This document shows positions 6,707 through 14,055 of a DNA stretch of 41,379 bases, one piece after another. Under the pieces are notes generated by a model that had not been told where the DNA came from, searched no databases, and worked only from the letters and a program-made list of their open reading frames with translations. Origin of the DNA: an uncultured Mycoplasma sp. (GTDB lineage Bacteria; Bacillota_I; Bacilli_A; RF39; UBA660); NCBI GenBank assembly GCA_947642635.1, contig CANRTI010000010.1, positions 1-41,379 on the forward strand, read 5' to 3'. Each line of letters begins with the position of its first letter. Position 1 is the stretch's first letter. The position numbers were made by a program, and so were the translations under genes.

Positions 6707-7338
6707 ATATTTTTAGTTAATTATTTTTTTCTTACGCTATTTTAACTTATTACATTTCGAATCTCATTATTTTTTTAATTACTATTATTCATTTAACTAT
6801 TACTTTTTAATCATATTTTTCATTCTTTTTCATTATTAGTATTATCATATCTTTTAGTATCATTTGTTTTTTAATTATTACTTATATTGTTTAAATTACT
6901 TATTGCGTAGTCAAGAGAAATTTTAGTCCCAAAATACTATAAATCTCTCTTTTAAATTTTAATATCTACATTATTAAATAACTACGGCTAGATAAATTAA
7001 CGGTCTGAGTTCCATTGTGTTGCCACAAGTGTTCAGTATGACGGTTAAGGTAGACTTTATTCTTATTCAGATTAGGGCTGATAAGAGAATTACTCCTAAA
7101 TTGTTCCGTATCTAGCATGAGCAAGTTTTTTAAGTATTACAATAAAGTAATAGTTGGGACATTATCTCTACTTGGGTCCTTTTTTAAAATGTAGAATCTG
7201 GTATTCTTGAACTTACCATAATAATATATACGAACTTAATAACTCGGTATAGTACTTAACCTTATAATTCTATACGAAGTACATAGTGTTCCGTTTACTA
7301 AAATATATTGGAATTTCACTATGCCACTATACCAGATA
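6707..7338. other. Non-coding region between IS and clpP (right part of split intergenic)
   Basis: AT-rich sequence without a convincing gene. A leftward ORF of 49 codons (about 7119 down to 6970; contains TEHLWQHNGTQTVNL) has no ribosome site and could be a remnant. Two short repeats are shared with the region left of the IS, in reverse order: TACGAAGTAC (5081-5090, 7273-7282) and CTATGCCACTAT (5008-5019, 7319-7330). Before IS insertion this and 4868-5327 formed about 1.1 kb between convergent operons. Confidence 0.45.
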
Positions 7339-7929
7339 TTATATTAGGTTTTTGGTTAGCATTTTGTCGCCTAAGCCATATTTTAGTGCTTCTTCTGCAT
7401 TGAACCATCTATCCTTTAACTGAATGTCGTGTCTAACTTGCTTTATGGTCTTTCCTGTGTTCTCTGCTAATAGTTTAATGATACGCTCATTCAATGTATT
7501 AGTATGTTCATAATCAATTTTTAACTCGCCAACTTTTCCCATATTAAAAGATGAAACTTCGTGAATCATAACCTCACTATTAGGGGTTATATATCGTTTG
7601 CCTTTTGTTCCACCACTAAGAAGCACAGCAGCCATTGAAGCACAACGACCTATACATATTGTCTTCACATCACTTTTGACCATTTGCATAGCATCATAAA
7701 TAGCCATTCCTGCTGATACTGAACCACCTGGGGAATTGATATAGAATATTATATCCTTTTTACTTTTAATAGTATCTAGTTTTAACAACTGGTCGACTAT
7801 ATTTTCTGCAACTTCTGCATCAATGGTTTTATTCAAACGAATTATGCGATTATCAAATAAATTAACATTTGAGGGAGTTTTAGATTTGGTTTCTTTCTTA
7901 GTTTTCTTTTTTGCTTTATTATTAGCCAT
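7339..7929 (-). CDS. ClpP-like serine protease, element-borne
   Basis: 196-aa ClpP/crotonase-fold protease. The catalytic triad is visible: S98 (GRCASMAAVLL), H123 (MIHEVSS) and D173 (LKDRWFNAEEAL). INSPGGSVSAGMAIYDAM (about 64-81) forms the oxyanion and substrate region. A lysine-rich extension (about 20 residues) replaces the usual N-terminal axial loop, so interaction with a ClpX/ClpC ATPase is not assured. ClpP-like enzymes in phages often serve as prohead proteases, but no capsid genes are present here. It is the last gene of a leftward trio (ssb, hydrolase, clpP) with 15-nt spacings, implying co-expression. Confidence 0.9.
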   Translation of the reverse strand: MANNKAKKKTKKETKSKTPSNVNLFDNRIIRLNKTIDAEVAENIVDQLLKLDTIKSKKDIIFYINSPGGSVSAGMAIYDAMQMVKSDVKTICIGRCASMAAVLLSGGTKGKRYITPNSEVMIHEVSSFNMGKVGELKIDYEHTNTLNERIIKLLAENTGKTIKQVRHDIQLKDRWFNAEEALKYGLGDKMLTKNLI

Positions 7930-7944
7930 TTTCTTAATTCCTTT

Positions 7945-9132
7945 CTATATATTATAAGTCTTTTTGTTCTTTAAATGTTTGGTTTTGTATGGTAGATTCA
8001 ACTTTTCAAAATCGTGTGAATTTTCTCCGTGTATTGGTATTATTACACTAGGTTTAACAATATTACAGACTTCTGTAATACCTTCTTTAGTTGCGTGTCC
8101 ACTGGTGTGTAAGTAATGGTAATCTTTTGGAACAAACTTAACAATACTTTCATCAGCAGTAGATCCTTGCAAGTATCCTAGCCATTGAGAATAGATAAAT
8201 ATATTATCTTTGAAGTTAGGGCTGTTAATAAACCTTTTTGAAAAGTAATTACTTCGGACTAGCATACAAAAACCATTATCCAGCATTTCTTGATAAAACT
8301 TTTTATCAAAACTCTTAGCATTTGAAAAGTTATAATAGTCTTTATATTTTTTGCTAGTCTTTGTTACATAATCAAGTATCTCCTTTTGGTAGACATCACA
8401 TATAAATAACTTTCTTCCTGCTTCTTCGTTTGCGTGGTAAAAAGAGGCTATCCTGTCAATATTAGTAGAAGCACACATTATAAATACATACTTATTATTC
8501 TTTATTAGGTCAGCTGCTTCTTTCTGTAGCATTAGTTCGGACATAAAAACCTCATCAAGTCTTGAAAGGGTAGTATGCTCACAAATAAGGACATCAACTT
8601 TGCCTATTTCCTTAAGTGTTTTAGGTATTGCATTCTCACTAGGACCGTGTGTACGAAAGTCCCCAGTATGTAAAACTCTTTTACCTTCTGCCTCTATAAG
8701 AAACATATAACTATCAAAAGCCGAATGGTCTACTCGAATCGGAGTTAAAGTCATATCTCCAACTTTTAGAGGCACATCTTGTTCAAATGTTTTAAAAGTC
8801 TCTAATCTATCAATATGTTCTTGTGTTACTTCTGCAATGCTAGGCTCTTTCATTTTCTTTTGATAAATAGTAAAAATCTCTTTTGCTTGTTCTCCAATGT
8901 AGATAGGAATATCCTTTTTTACTTGCATATATTCGCCAATATGGTCTAAATGATAATGAGTTATAAAAACAGCATCACATTTTTTACTAATCTTAGCGAC
9001 ATTCACTTTTACTTTACTTGTACTATTTGGAAGATTAGAGCCTACATCAATAAGTATCCTCGTATTTTTAGTTTTGATTTCGGTTACACAACCACCAATT
9101 TGATTAATACCCCTGTGAATTTTAATTTGCAT
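7945..9132 (-). CDS. MBL-fold beta-CASP hydrolase (RNase J-like nuclease)
   Basis: 395-aa metallo-hydrolase. Zinc ligands: H59-x-H61-x-D63-H64 (HYHLDHIG), H136 (VDHS) and D158 (LHTGDFR). beta-CASP motifs: ICEHTTLS (E185), TSGHATKEG (H346) and PIHGE (H368). This is the RNase J/CPSF73 architecture without the C-terminal RNase J extension, so RNA or DNA 5' exonuclease/endonuclease activity is the best guess. It sits between clpP (15 nt) and ssb (15 nt). An SSB-protease-nuclease trio in a mobile element suggests processing of nucleic acid in replication or phage interference, but this is inference. Confidence 0.88.
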   Translation of the reverse strand: MQIKIHRGINQIGGCVTEIKTKNTRILIDVGSNLPNSTSKVKVNVAKISKKCDAVFITHYHLDHIGEYMQVKKDIPIYIGEQAKEIFTIYQKKMKEPSIAEVTQEHIDRLETFKTFEQDVPLKVGDMTLTPIRVDHSAFDSYMFLIEAEGKRVLHTGDFRTHGPSENAIPKTLKEIGKVDVLICEHTTLSRLDEVFMSELMLQKEAADLIKNNKYVFIMCASTNIDRIASFYHANEEAGRKLFICDVYQKEILDYVTKTSKKYKDYYNFSNAKSFDKKFYQEMLDNGFCMLVRSNYFSKRFINSPNFKDNIFIYSQWLGYLQGSTADESIVKFVPKDYHYLHTSGHATKEGITEVCNIVKPSVIIPIHGENSHDFEKLNLPYKTKHLKNKKTYNI

Positions 9133-9147
9133 AAGATATTATCCTTT

Positions 9148-9459
9148 CTAACTTTGAGTTGCTAGTTTTTTGTTATTTGATAAGAATGTTATTCTTTCAG
9201 CTATTACAGAAATTCGATTCTCATTGCTTTGTATTCTGCCTTTAGCACCTATTAAGTCGCCTTTTTTGCAATATTGAAGTACATTACTTCCTATATAACT
9301 CATTAACTCAATAGGAACTAAATCCGTTTCATATTCTCCATTTTCATTTTTAAAATTACGACTAATTTTTAGCATTAGTCTATATGAAGTCTTCTCCTCA
9401 TTTTCCATTTTTTCAATATCGTTGTTTATTCTGCCAATAAGCACAACATTATTCATCAT
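9148..9459 (-). CDS. ssb: Single-stranded DNA-binding protein, short
   Basis: 103-aa OB-fold SSB: begins MMNNVVLIGRI, with an RLMLKISRNF strand and the GAKGRIQS segment that replaces the usual VEGRLQ. It lacks the glycine-rich linker and acidic DDDIPF tail of housekeeping SSB, so it probably cannot recruit the usual tail-binding partners. AAGGT precedes the ATG; either of two adjacent Met codons may be used. First gene of the leftward ssb-hydrolase-clpP operon; likely coats element DNA during replication. Confidence 0.88.
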   Translation of the reverse strand: MMNNVVLIGRINNDIEKMENEEKTSYRLMLKISRNFKNENGEYETDLVPIELMSYIGSNVLQYCKKGDLIGAKGRIQSNENRISVIAERITFLSNNKKLATQS

Positions 9460-9482
9460 TGTTTTACCTTCTTTCTAGCATA

Positions 9483-9504
9483 CTAGTAATTTACATATTA
9501 CTAG
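9483..9504. promoter_or_regulatory. Dyad upstream of ssb
   Basis: 8-bp inverted repeat CTAGTAAT/ATTACTAG separated by 6 bp, 24 nt upstream of the ssb start. Its position suggests an operator for the leftward ssb operon. A half-site TACCATA like the repressor operators lies about 20 bp further upstream (near 9520). Regulator unknown. Confidence 0.4.
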
Positions 9505-9549
9505 CATCTAATAATAAAATACCATAATTACTTTTTTAAATCGTAATAC

Positions 9550-9583
9550 AAAATAAAAAGAGAGACTGCTTAGTACAGTCTCT
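9550..9583 (-). terminator. Terminator after the RsgI-like gene
   Basis: 8-bp stem AGAGACTG/CAGTCTCT (9561-9568/9576-9583). Read leftward it is followed by CTTTTTATTTTG, so it ends the transcript of the gene stopping at 9601 and separates it from the ssb operon. Confidence 0.75.
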
Positions 9584-9600
9584 AATACTATTTACTATTT

Positions 9601-10929
9601 TTAATTATTTGCATTTCCATAAAACATTTCATATTCTTTATTTATTTGTTCCTCTGTTTTGTCTTCTTTTGGAAAGTCTTTCATTGATTCTCCTCCTACG
9701 TTGTTATCATCTAGCATTCGAATATCTCCTGTTTTATAAGTGCCATTTACTAAATTGAGTTTATTAAGTGGTAATACATAAAAATGATTTCCTTCCAAGA
9801 GAGTATCTCCCATATTACCGTTTGACATATTAATACATCCGTTACATTCATTGTTACCATAACTAAAATTAGTAACAGTTCGATAAGAACCAGAAATATA
9901 CATACTACTTAAATAAACTTTATCAATACCTAAAAGCTCTCCACCTTCAACTCCACTACTTTTATACAGAATATCAAATTTATCACACACTTTCATCAAT
10001 TCTTGATAACCATCTAAGATTTCTAATAAATTTGTTAAATCTTGAGGTTGTCCTATCTTTTGAAATAATTTGGTGGTTATATAGCACTCTAATTTTCCGT
10101 TATCAAAATTACAAGTATAGTTTTTTCCATAATCTTTATCTTTTTTATAAGTTTCAAATAATTTTTCAGCATAACTTTTTTCATTATTAAAATATTCTTG
10201 TTCTTTTTCATCTATAATTTCATTTTTATATTTATTCTCTATTTCTTCGGTTATTTTTTCATATGTTACATATGAGATATTATCTACTTTTTCCTTTATT
10301 TTTTCGTTTTGACTAAATATTTTAACTCCATTATTAACATTAATTCCTTTATCACGAGCAGTATCATATAAAGTTTCAATAGCATCATTTATGGCTTTAT
10401 CTTTTATATCAACTGCATTAAATACATTTTTGCAATCTTCATTTAAACAAGTAAAATTATTAATTTGATTTCCTTTTAACTCTATCAATAATCTAGGGTT
10501 GATTTCAACAATAACATAAGAAATTTCATCTTGTTTTGTTTTTTGCAAATTACTTAAAAACTTTTGATGATTATATCTATCAAGATTAATTTTACCTATA
10601 TATAATAGTCCTAAAATAAAGAAGAATAAAATAATTTTTCTAAATAATTTCAAACTATGTTTAAATTCAATGACATATATTTTCTTATCATCATTTTTAA
10701 TATCTAATGGTCTTATGAATTTTGTTTTTTTACCTAACCTATTTTTTAGAATATCAAAATTATCTAGTTCGTATTTATTTTTTACTTTTACTTTTTTTTC
10801 TTTAGTTCCATTACTAATTATTACTTTCTTATCTATATCTTCAATAATATTTTCTTTTGATACATAAATACATTTTTTTCTTTTTCTGACTTTTTTATAA
10901 GTGACTTCATCTAATATAATTTTCTTCAT
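9601..10929 (-). CDS. Membrane protein with RsgI-like anti-sigma middle domain
   Basis: 442-aa single-pass membrane protein. A basic cytoplasmic region (1-96) is followed by one membrane helix (about 97-112) and a large extracytoplasmic part. Residues about 138-205 (VEINPRLLIELKGNQIN...LNEDC...AVDIKDKAINDAIETL) resemble the conserved segment of RsgI-type anti-sigma factors (DINPSIEL, then NxDG). The rest is Lys/Glu-rich, followed by a Gly/Asn-rich segment with CxxC (ECNGC). No cognate sigma factor lies nearby. An extended -10 promoter precedes it (10976-10984). The domain resemblance is by eye; the role in the element is unknown. Confidence 0.65.
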   Translation of the reverse strand: MKKIILDEVTYKKVRKRKKCIYVSKENIIEDIDKKVIISNGTKEKKVKVKNKYELDNFDILKNRLGKKTKFIRPLDIKNDDKKIYVIEFKHSLKLFRKIILFFFILGLLYIGKINLDRYNHQKFLSNLQKTKQDEISYVIVEINPRLLIELKGNQINNFTCLNEDCKNVFNAVDIKDKAINDAIETLYDTARDKGINVNNGVKIFSQNEKIKEKVDNISYVTYEKITEEIENKYKNEIIDEKEQEYFNNEKSYAEKLFETYKKDKDYGKNYTCNFDNGKLECYITTKLFQKIGQPQDLTNLLEILDGYQELMKVCDKFDILYKSSGVEGGELLGIDKVYLSSMYISGSYRTVTNFSYGNNECNGCINMSNGNMGDTLLEGNHFYVLPLNKLNLVNGTYKTGDIRMLDDNNVGGESMKDFPKEDKTEEQINKEYEMFYGNANN

Positions 10930-10975
10930 ATTGTACCTCTATAATTTTAATTTTATTGCTCCATCTATGTTAATA

Positions 10976-10984
10976 ATTATAGCA
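10976..10984 (-). promoter_or_regulatory. Extended -10 promoter of the RsgI-like gene
   Basis: Read leftward: TGcTATAAT, about 45 nt upstream of the ATG, which is preceded by GAGGTAC. Same form as the tmRNA promoter. Confidence 0.6.
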
Positions 10985-11014
10985 TAAATTTTTCACTTCT
11001 CTCATACATATTAA

Positions 11015-11833
11015 TTAATCTTTATCTCTAAGATTTTTTAATGCTGTATCTTTGTCTGGGTTTATAGAACGATAATGGGACATTCTATCAGCTGTTTCTT
11101 GATAAGCATACCATATAGTTTCGCTTTCATAATAGTCTATAATATGTTTATTAGTTGTAGTGCATTTTACAAGAATTATTTCATCATCTGTTTTTTCTTT
11201 TGCTTTACATTTTAATTCGTTTGATGTAACATCAGGCTCAAAAGCTAAAGTTAAAACACTCTTAGGAATTTCTTGTAATGCGTATCGTTCGGCTTCATAT
11301 CCACCTTCTATACGACCACCATTACTACACATATTAACGAAAATAATTATTAGTACTATTATTGAAATTATACCACTAATTACTTTCAAAATATCGGGCT
11401 TATCTGAACTATTTTCATCTTGATTTGATGTTTTTTGCGTTATAGGTTCTGTCGATTGCTTAATTTCTGTTTTTTTATTATTTGTATCTCTAATTGTTGC
11501 ATTCCTCTCTAATTTTCTTTCATTTTCTTTTAGATTATTGTTTTCATAGTTAGGTATGCTTTCGTTAGAATCTCTTTTGTTTTGCCTAGTAATACTATTC
11601 AATAACTCTAAAAGTTGTTTATCCTTTGCAATATTAAGTTCTATTGGGTTACCTCCAAATTTAACAATAGATAATACTTGGTTTTCTTCATCAAAGTTGT
11701 AACTTTTAATATTAGAGTAGGGAATTTTGATAAGTTGGTCGTTGGTAGTTACTGCAAAACTATCATCTTTGATTTTTAGTATAGCTTCTTCTTTATTTGC
11801 TCCATTTAATAGAGTAGCGTTTAACTTTCGCAT
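11015..11833 (-). CDS. Membrane protein with N-terminal PH-like domain
   Basis: 272 aa. Residues 1-80 look like a small PH/GRAM-type beta domain (ATLLNGANKEEAILKIKDDSFAVTT...IPYSNIKSYNFDEE). A polar Asn/Lys/Glu linker (85-145), one membrane helix (about 149-168) and a ~100-residue outer domain with two cysteines follow. It starts 2 nt after the stop of the upstream GRAM gene, so the two are co-transcribed. Element-specific function unknown; the PH assignment is tentative. Confidence 0.65.
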   Translation of the reverse strand: MRKLNATLLNGANKEEAILKIKDDSFAVTTNDQLIKIPYSNIKSYNFDEENQVLSIVKFGGNPIELNIAKDKQLLELLNSITRQNKRDSNESIPNYENNNLKENERKLERNATIRDTNNKKTEIKQSTEPITQKTSNQDENSSDKPDILKVISGIISIIVLIIIFVNMCSNGGRIEGGYEAERYALQEIPKSVLTLAFEPDVTSNELKCKAKEKTDDEIILVKCTTTNKHIIDYYESETIWYAYQETADRMSHYRSINPDKDTALKNLRDKD

Positions 11834-11835
11834 CT

Positions 11836-12129
11836 TTAACCCTCCAAATTTTTAATTGCATTATTGATAGCAACAACCCAGTCTTTTTTTCCAGTAACTG
11901 CAAACACATCTTTACCAGTATTAGTTATAATTGTTAAATTGTTTGATAAAAAACCACCAGCTTCTACACTTTTGATATTTTCCAATTCAACTTCAAATTC
12001 TTTCTTTCCAGCATTAACTTTATGTCCTTCAAAATAAAGTGTTTCATTTGTTAAAATTAAATGCCCACCTTTACTTCCAATTCCATGAAACCAATTAGCT
12101 GCACCTTTTTTTAAAATTTCTTCTTTCAT
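11836..12129 (-). CDS. GRAM/PH-like domain protein
   Basis: 97 aa, a single GRAM-like domain: GGHLILTNETLYFEGHK, then the strand ELENIKSVEAGGFLSNNLTI and a C-terminal helix DWVVAINNAIKNL. ATG 12129 is selected because AGGAGGAG lies 6 nt upstream; a longer in-frame form starting at 12189 would run through the promoter. First gene of a leftward pair. Soluble GRAM proteins bind lipids or partner proteins; here no partner can be named. Confidence 0.75.
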   Translation of the reverse strand: MKEEILKKGAANWFHGIGSKGGHLILTNETLYFEGHKVNAGKKEFEVELENIKSVEAGGFLSNNLTIITNTGKDVFAVTGKKDWVVAINNAIKNLEG

Positions 12130-12154
12130 AAATTTACTCCTCCTATACTCCAAT

Positions 12155-12184
12155 ATTATAGCATAATTAAGATATTTTTCACAA
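12155..12184 (-). promoter_or_regulatory. Promoter of the GRAM/PH gene pair
   Basis: Read leftward: TTGTGA (12184-12179), 18-bp spacer, TGcTATAAT with -10 at 12160-12155. It is followed by the ribosome site and ATG at 12129. Confidence 0.65.
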
Positions 12185-12197
12185 TACATTTTAAGTA

Positions 12198-12291
12198 AAT
12201 AACTTAAAATAATTAAGTTATTCGTTTATGGTTAAAAAGTCTTATTTCGGGGATAATTATTACTGAGATTTACTAAGTACATAACTTAGTA
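12198..12291. promoter_or_regulatory. Two palindromic operators between divergent genes
   Basis: Inverted repeat AATAACTTA/TAAGTTATT with 7-bp gap (12198-12222), and TACTAAGT/ACTTAGTA with 5-bp gap (12271-12291), sharing the half-site core ACTTA. They lie between the leftward GRAM gene and the rightward XRE gene at 12305; the second nearly touches its ribosome site, consistent with autoregulation. Confidence 0.55.
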
Positions 12292-12304
12292 TAGGAGGGC
12301 TACA

Positions 12305-12607
12305 ATGAATTATACCGACAAAGAGAAGAAAGACCTATTAACTTTAATAGGTATGAATATCAATTACTATCGTTATCATTGCAATAACACTAAAATAATG
12401 AATGAAAAAGGTTTTGTTACTATTGAAAGACTTGCAGAGGAAATAGACAGCAGTCCTAATATGCTCTATAACCTCACAGCCAAGAATGTAGAGCAAGGTG
12501 TATCAGTAGTGTTCCTTGATAGATTGGCTCGTGCCTTGAATGTTAGTTTATATTGTTTCTTTTTAAATACTCCAATACAAAACCCTCCAAAATATTCTAA
12601 ACAATAA
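12305..12607 (+). CDS. XRE-like HTH DNA-binding protein near the right end
   Basis: 100 aa with a Cro/CI-like helix-turn-helix (VTIERLAEEIDSSPNMLYNLTAKNVEQGVSVVFLDRLARALNVSLYCFF, about 39-88). AGGAGG lies 7 nt upstream of the ATG. Two palindromes precede it and are candidate operators. It is oriented outward toward attR and is distinct from the repressor at 2017. It may control the cargo genes to its left. Confidence 0.82.
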   Translation: MNYTDKEKKDLLTLIGMNINYYRYHCNNTKIMNEKGFVTIERLAEEIDSSPNMLYNLTAKNVEQGVSVVFLDRLARALNVSLYCFFLNTPIQNPPKYSKQ

Positions 12608-12705
12608 AACAATTAAAATATTAATAATTAATATAATAAATATGATATAATTAAGTATAAATAATTAATAACATATATTATTTAAAAAATGTTAACAGAA
12701 ATTAA

Positions 12706-12774
12706 CAGGTGTCCCAAAAGGTGTCTCAAAATCTAAAATAAAGTATAATAAATTAGAATATTTTAGGACACCTT
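12706..12774. repeat. Arm-type integrase sites, right end
   Basis: Tandem 12-bp units CAGGTGTCCCAA (12706-12717) and AAGGTGTCTCAA (12718-12729), similar to the left pair at 656-679. An inverted copy AGGACACCTT lies at 12765-12774. The spacing to attR (about 60-130 bp) fits arm sites of a tyrosine integrase. The stretch 12608-12705 is AT-rich with nothing else recognisable. Confidence 0.7.
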
Positions 12775-12835
12775 CAAAAAATTAAAAACCACGATAAAAT
12801 AAGGCGTAACAAGATGTGATAATAGTAGAAAGAGT

Positions 12836-12904
12836 CCATCCCGAACAGAGAAGTTAAGCACTAATACGCCGACGATAGTGTATGCGAAAATAGGAAGTTG
12901 CCAA
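12836..12904 (+). pseudogene. rrf: 5S rRNA 3' half, displaced (attR junction)
   Basis: The 16-bp core (12836-12851) is followed by a normal 5S 3' half: GTTAAGCACTAA with helix II strand CACTAA (12859-12864), the ACGCC...GATAGTGTATGCGAAAATAGGA arm, and terminal strand GTTGCCAA (12897-12904), then T9. The terminal and helix II strands pair with the 5' fragment at 384-403, not with the intact 5S at 485-590. This identifies it as the other half of the split host gene. It has no 5' half and no promoter, so it is inert. Confidence 0.9.
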
Positions 12905-12993
12905 TTTTTTTTTGCTTATAAATATCTATTTTTAAATAGATTTTTTTTATTTGTATAAATTGTTTAGTTTTTGTTAAATAATAGTATGAAGAC

Positions 12994-13022
12994 TTGTATA
13001 AAAATTATATTTTATTTATAAT
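12994..13022 (+). promoter_or_regulatory. Possible promoter of the t6A operon
   Basis: TTGTAT (12994-12999), 17-bp spacer, TATAAT (13017-13022). It would give a very short leader before the ATG at 13041, so the real start may lie elsewhere. Confidence 0.4.
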
Positions 13023-13040
13023 TAAGAAAGGTGAGAAAGT

Positions 13041-13493
13041 ATGGATTTTAAATATATATCTAAAAGTGTGGAAGACACACTAACAATTGCAGAAAATATA
13101 GAAAGTGAAAAATTTGAAAATATGGTAATATGTTTAGATGGAGAATTAGGTAGTGGAAAAACAGTTTTTGTAAAAGGTTTTGCTAGTGCTTTAGGGATTG
13201 ATGACAATATTACAAGTCCTACTTTTAATATTATAAAAGAGTATTTAAATGGTGAGCTGCCTCTTTATCATATGGATGTTTATCGTTTAGATGAAGTATC
13301 AGAAGATATAGGAATTCGTGATTATTATAATATGGGCGGAGTAACTATAATAGAGTGGGCAGAAATTATTAAAGATAAATTACCGGAAGAAAGATTAGAG
13401 ATAACATTTAAATTAGTCGATGAGGATACTCGCGTGTTAGTATTTAAACCTTTGGGTAAGAAATATGAAGATTTATGCGAATCAGTATTGTAA
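13041..13493 (+). CDS. tsaE: tRNA t6A synthesis ATPase TsaE
   Basis: 150-aa P-loop ATPase. Walker A is GELGSGKT (34-41), and the family segments SPTFNIIKEY and IIEWAEII are present. It energises the TsaBD complex that makes N6-threonylcarbamoyladenosine at tRNA position 37. AAAGGTGAG precedes the ATG. First gene of a compact tsaE-tsaB-acetyltransferase-tsaD operon, a common Firmicute order. Standard length and intact. Confidence 0.95.
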   Translation: MDFKYISKSVEDTLTIAENIESEKFENMVICLDGELGSGKTVFVKGFASALGIDDNITSPTFNIIKEYLNGELPLYHMDVYRLDEVSEDIGIRDYYNMGGVTIIEWAEIIKDKLPEERLEITFKLVDEDTRVLVFKPLGKKYEDLCESVL

Positions 13494-13506
13494 GGAGTGA
13501 AGTAGA

Positions 13507-14055
13507 TTGACGTTATTTATAGATACTCATTATGAAGATTTAGTTATTATAACTTATAATAGTGATGGTATTATTGAAAAAGAAGTTATTAAAAACGAAA
13601 GAGAAAATAGTAAAATTATTATGCCTACAATTGAAGTGATTTTACATAATCAAAAGCCAAGTGATATTGTAGTTGTTAATGGACCAGGTTCTTTTACAGG
13701 TGTTCGTCTTGGAGTAACAATAGCAAAAACTTTAGCTTATACTTGGAATATTCCTATTAGAACAATTACTTCTTTACAGTGTATGGCAGTTTGTGCTCTT
13801 GAAGGAAATAAGATAGTAGCTTTTAGTGATCGTAATGGTTATTTTATAGGAATTTTTGATAATAACTATAAACTTATTGGTAATTATGAATATTTGTCTA
13901 ATAAAGAATTTGAAGAATATTCTGAAAAATATAATGTTGTGACAAAAGTTGAAATGGATTACGAAAGAATTATTAAAGCTGCATTAAAAAAAGATCCAAT
14001 AAATCCGCATCAAGTTAATCCTGTTTATGTTAAAAAAATTGATGTTGAAAAATGA
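13507..14055 (+). CDS. tsaB: tRNA t6A synthesis subunit TsaB
   Basis: 182-aa ASKHA-fold partner of TsaD. The hallmark NGPGSFTGVRLGVTIAKTLAY is at about 58-78. It starts with TTG at 13507, supported by AAGGAG about 10 nt upstream; no ATG fits. It is somewhat shorter than the usual 210-230 aa because the C-terminal part is reduced. It overlaps the next gene by 4 nt (ATGA). Confidence 0.93.
   Translation: MTLFIDTHYEDLVIITYNSDGIIEKEVIKNERENSKIIMPTIEVILHNQKPSDIVVVNGPGSFTGVRLGVTIAKTLAYTWNIPIRTITSLQCMAVCALEGNKIVAFSDRNGYFIGIFDNNYKLIGNYEYLSNKEFEEYSEKYNVVTKVEMDYERIIKAALKKDPINPHQVNPVYVKKIDVEK

Larger units (their letters stand above)
417..12857. mobile_element. Integrated element (~12.4 kb) inserted in a 5S rRNA gene; satellite/PICI-like layout
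   Basis: The ends are the shared core CCATCCCGAACAGAGA (417-432 and 12836-12851), extendable to 22 bp with one mismatch. Inside lie a tyrosine integrase at the left end, a divergent XRE repressor and excisionase with operator array, an SF3 helicase, an AT-rich hairpin region, and leftward cargo (ClpP, beta-CASP hydrolase, SSB, membrane proteins). Arm-type repeats occur at both ends. The int, repressor, xis, replication gene order matches phage satellites and small integrative elements. No terminase, capsid or conjugation gene is visible, so mobilisation would need a helper or another route. The IS at 5328-6706 inserted later. Confidence 0.85.

Noticed and set aside
5319-6715. Exact target-site duplication around the IS256 copy
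   Set aside because: The AT-rich flanks agree only partly (6 of 8 bases), so no duplication is claimed.
10670-10867. Rightward ORF inside the RsgI-like gene
   Set aside because: Antisense shadow with Phe/Ser-rich low-complexity translation; the leftward gene has promoter, ribosome site and terminator.
485-12902. Element inserted into the 5S at 485-590, with the right fragment as its displaced 3' half
   Set aside because: The terminal stem of 485-590 is self-matched (TAGTCG/CGACTA), and the right fragment ends GTTGCC, which pairs with the first 5S instead.
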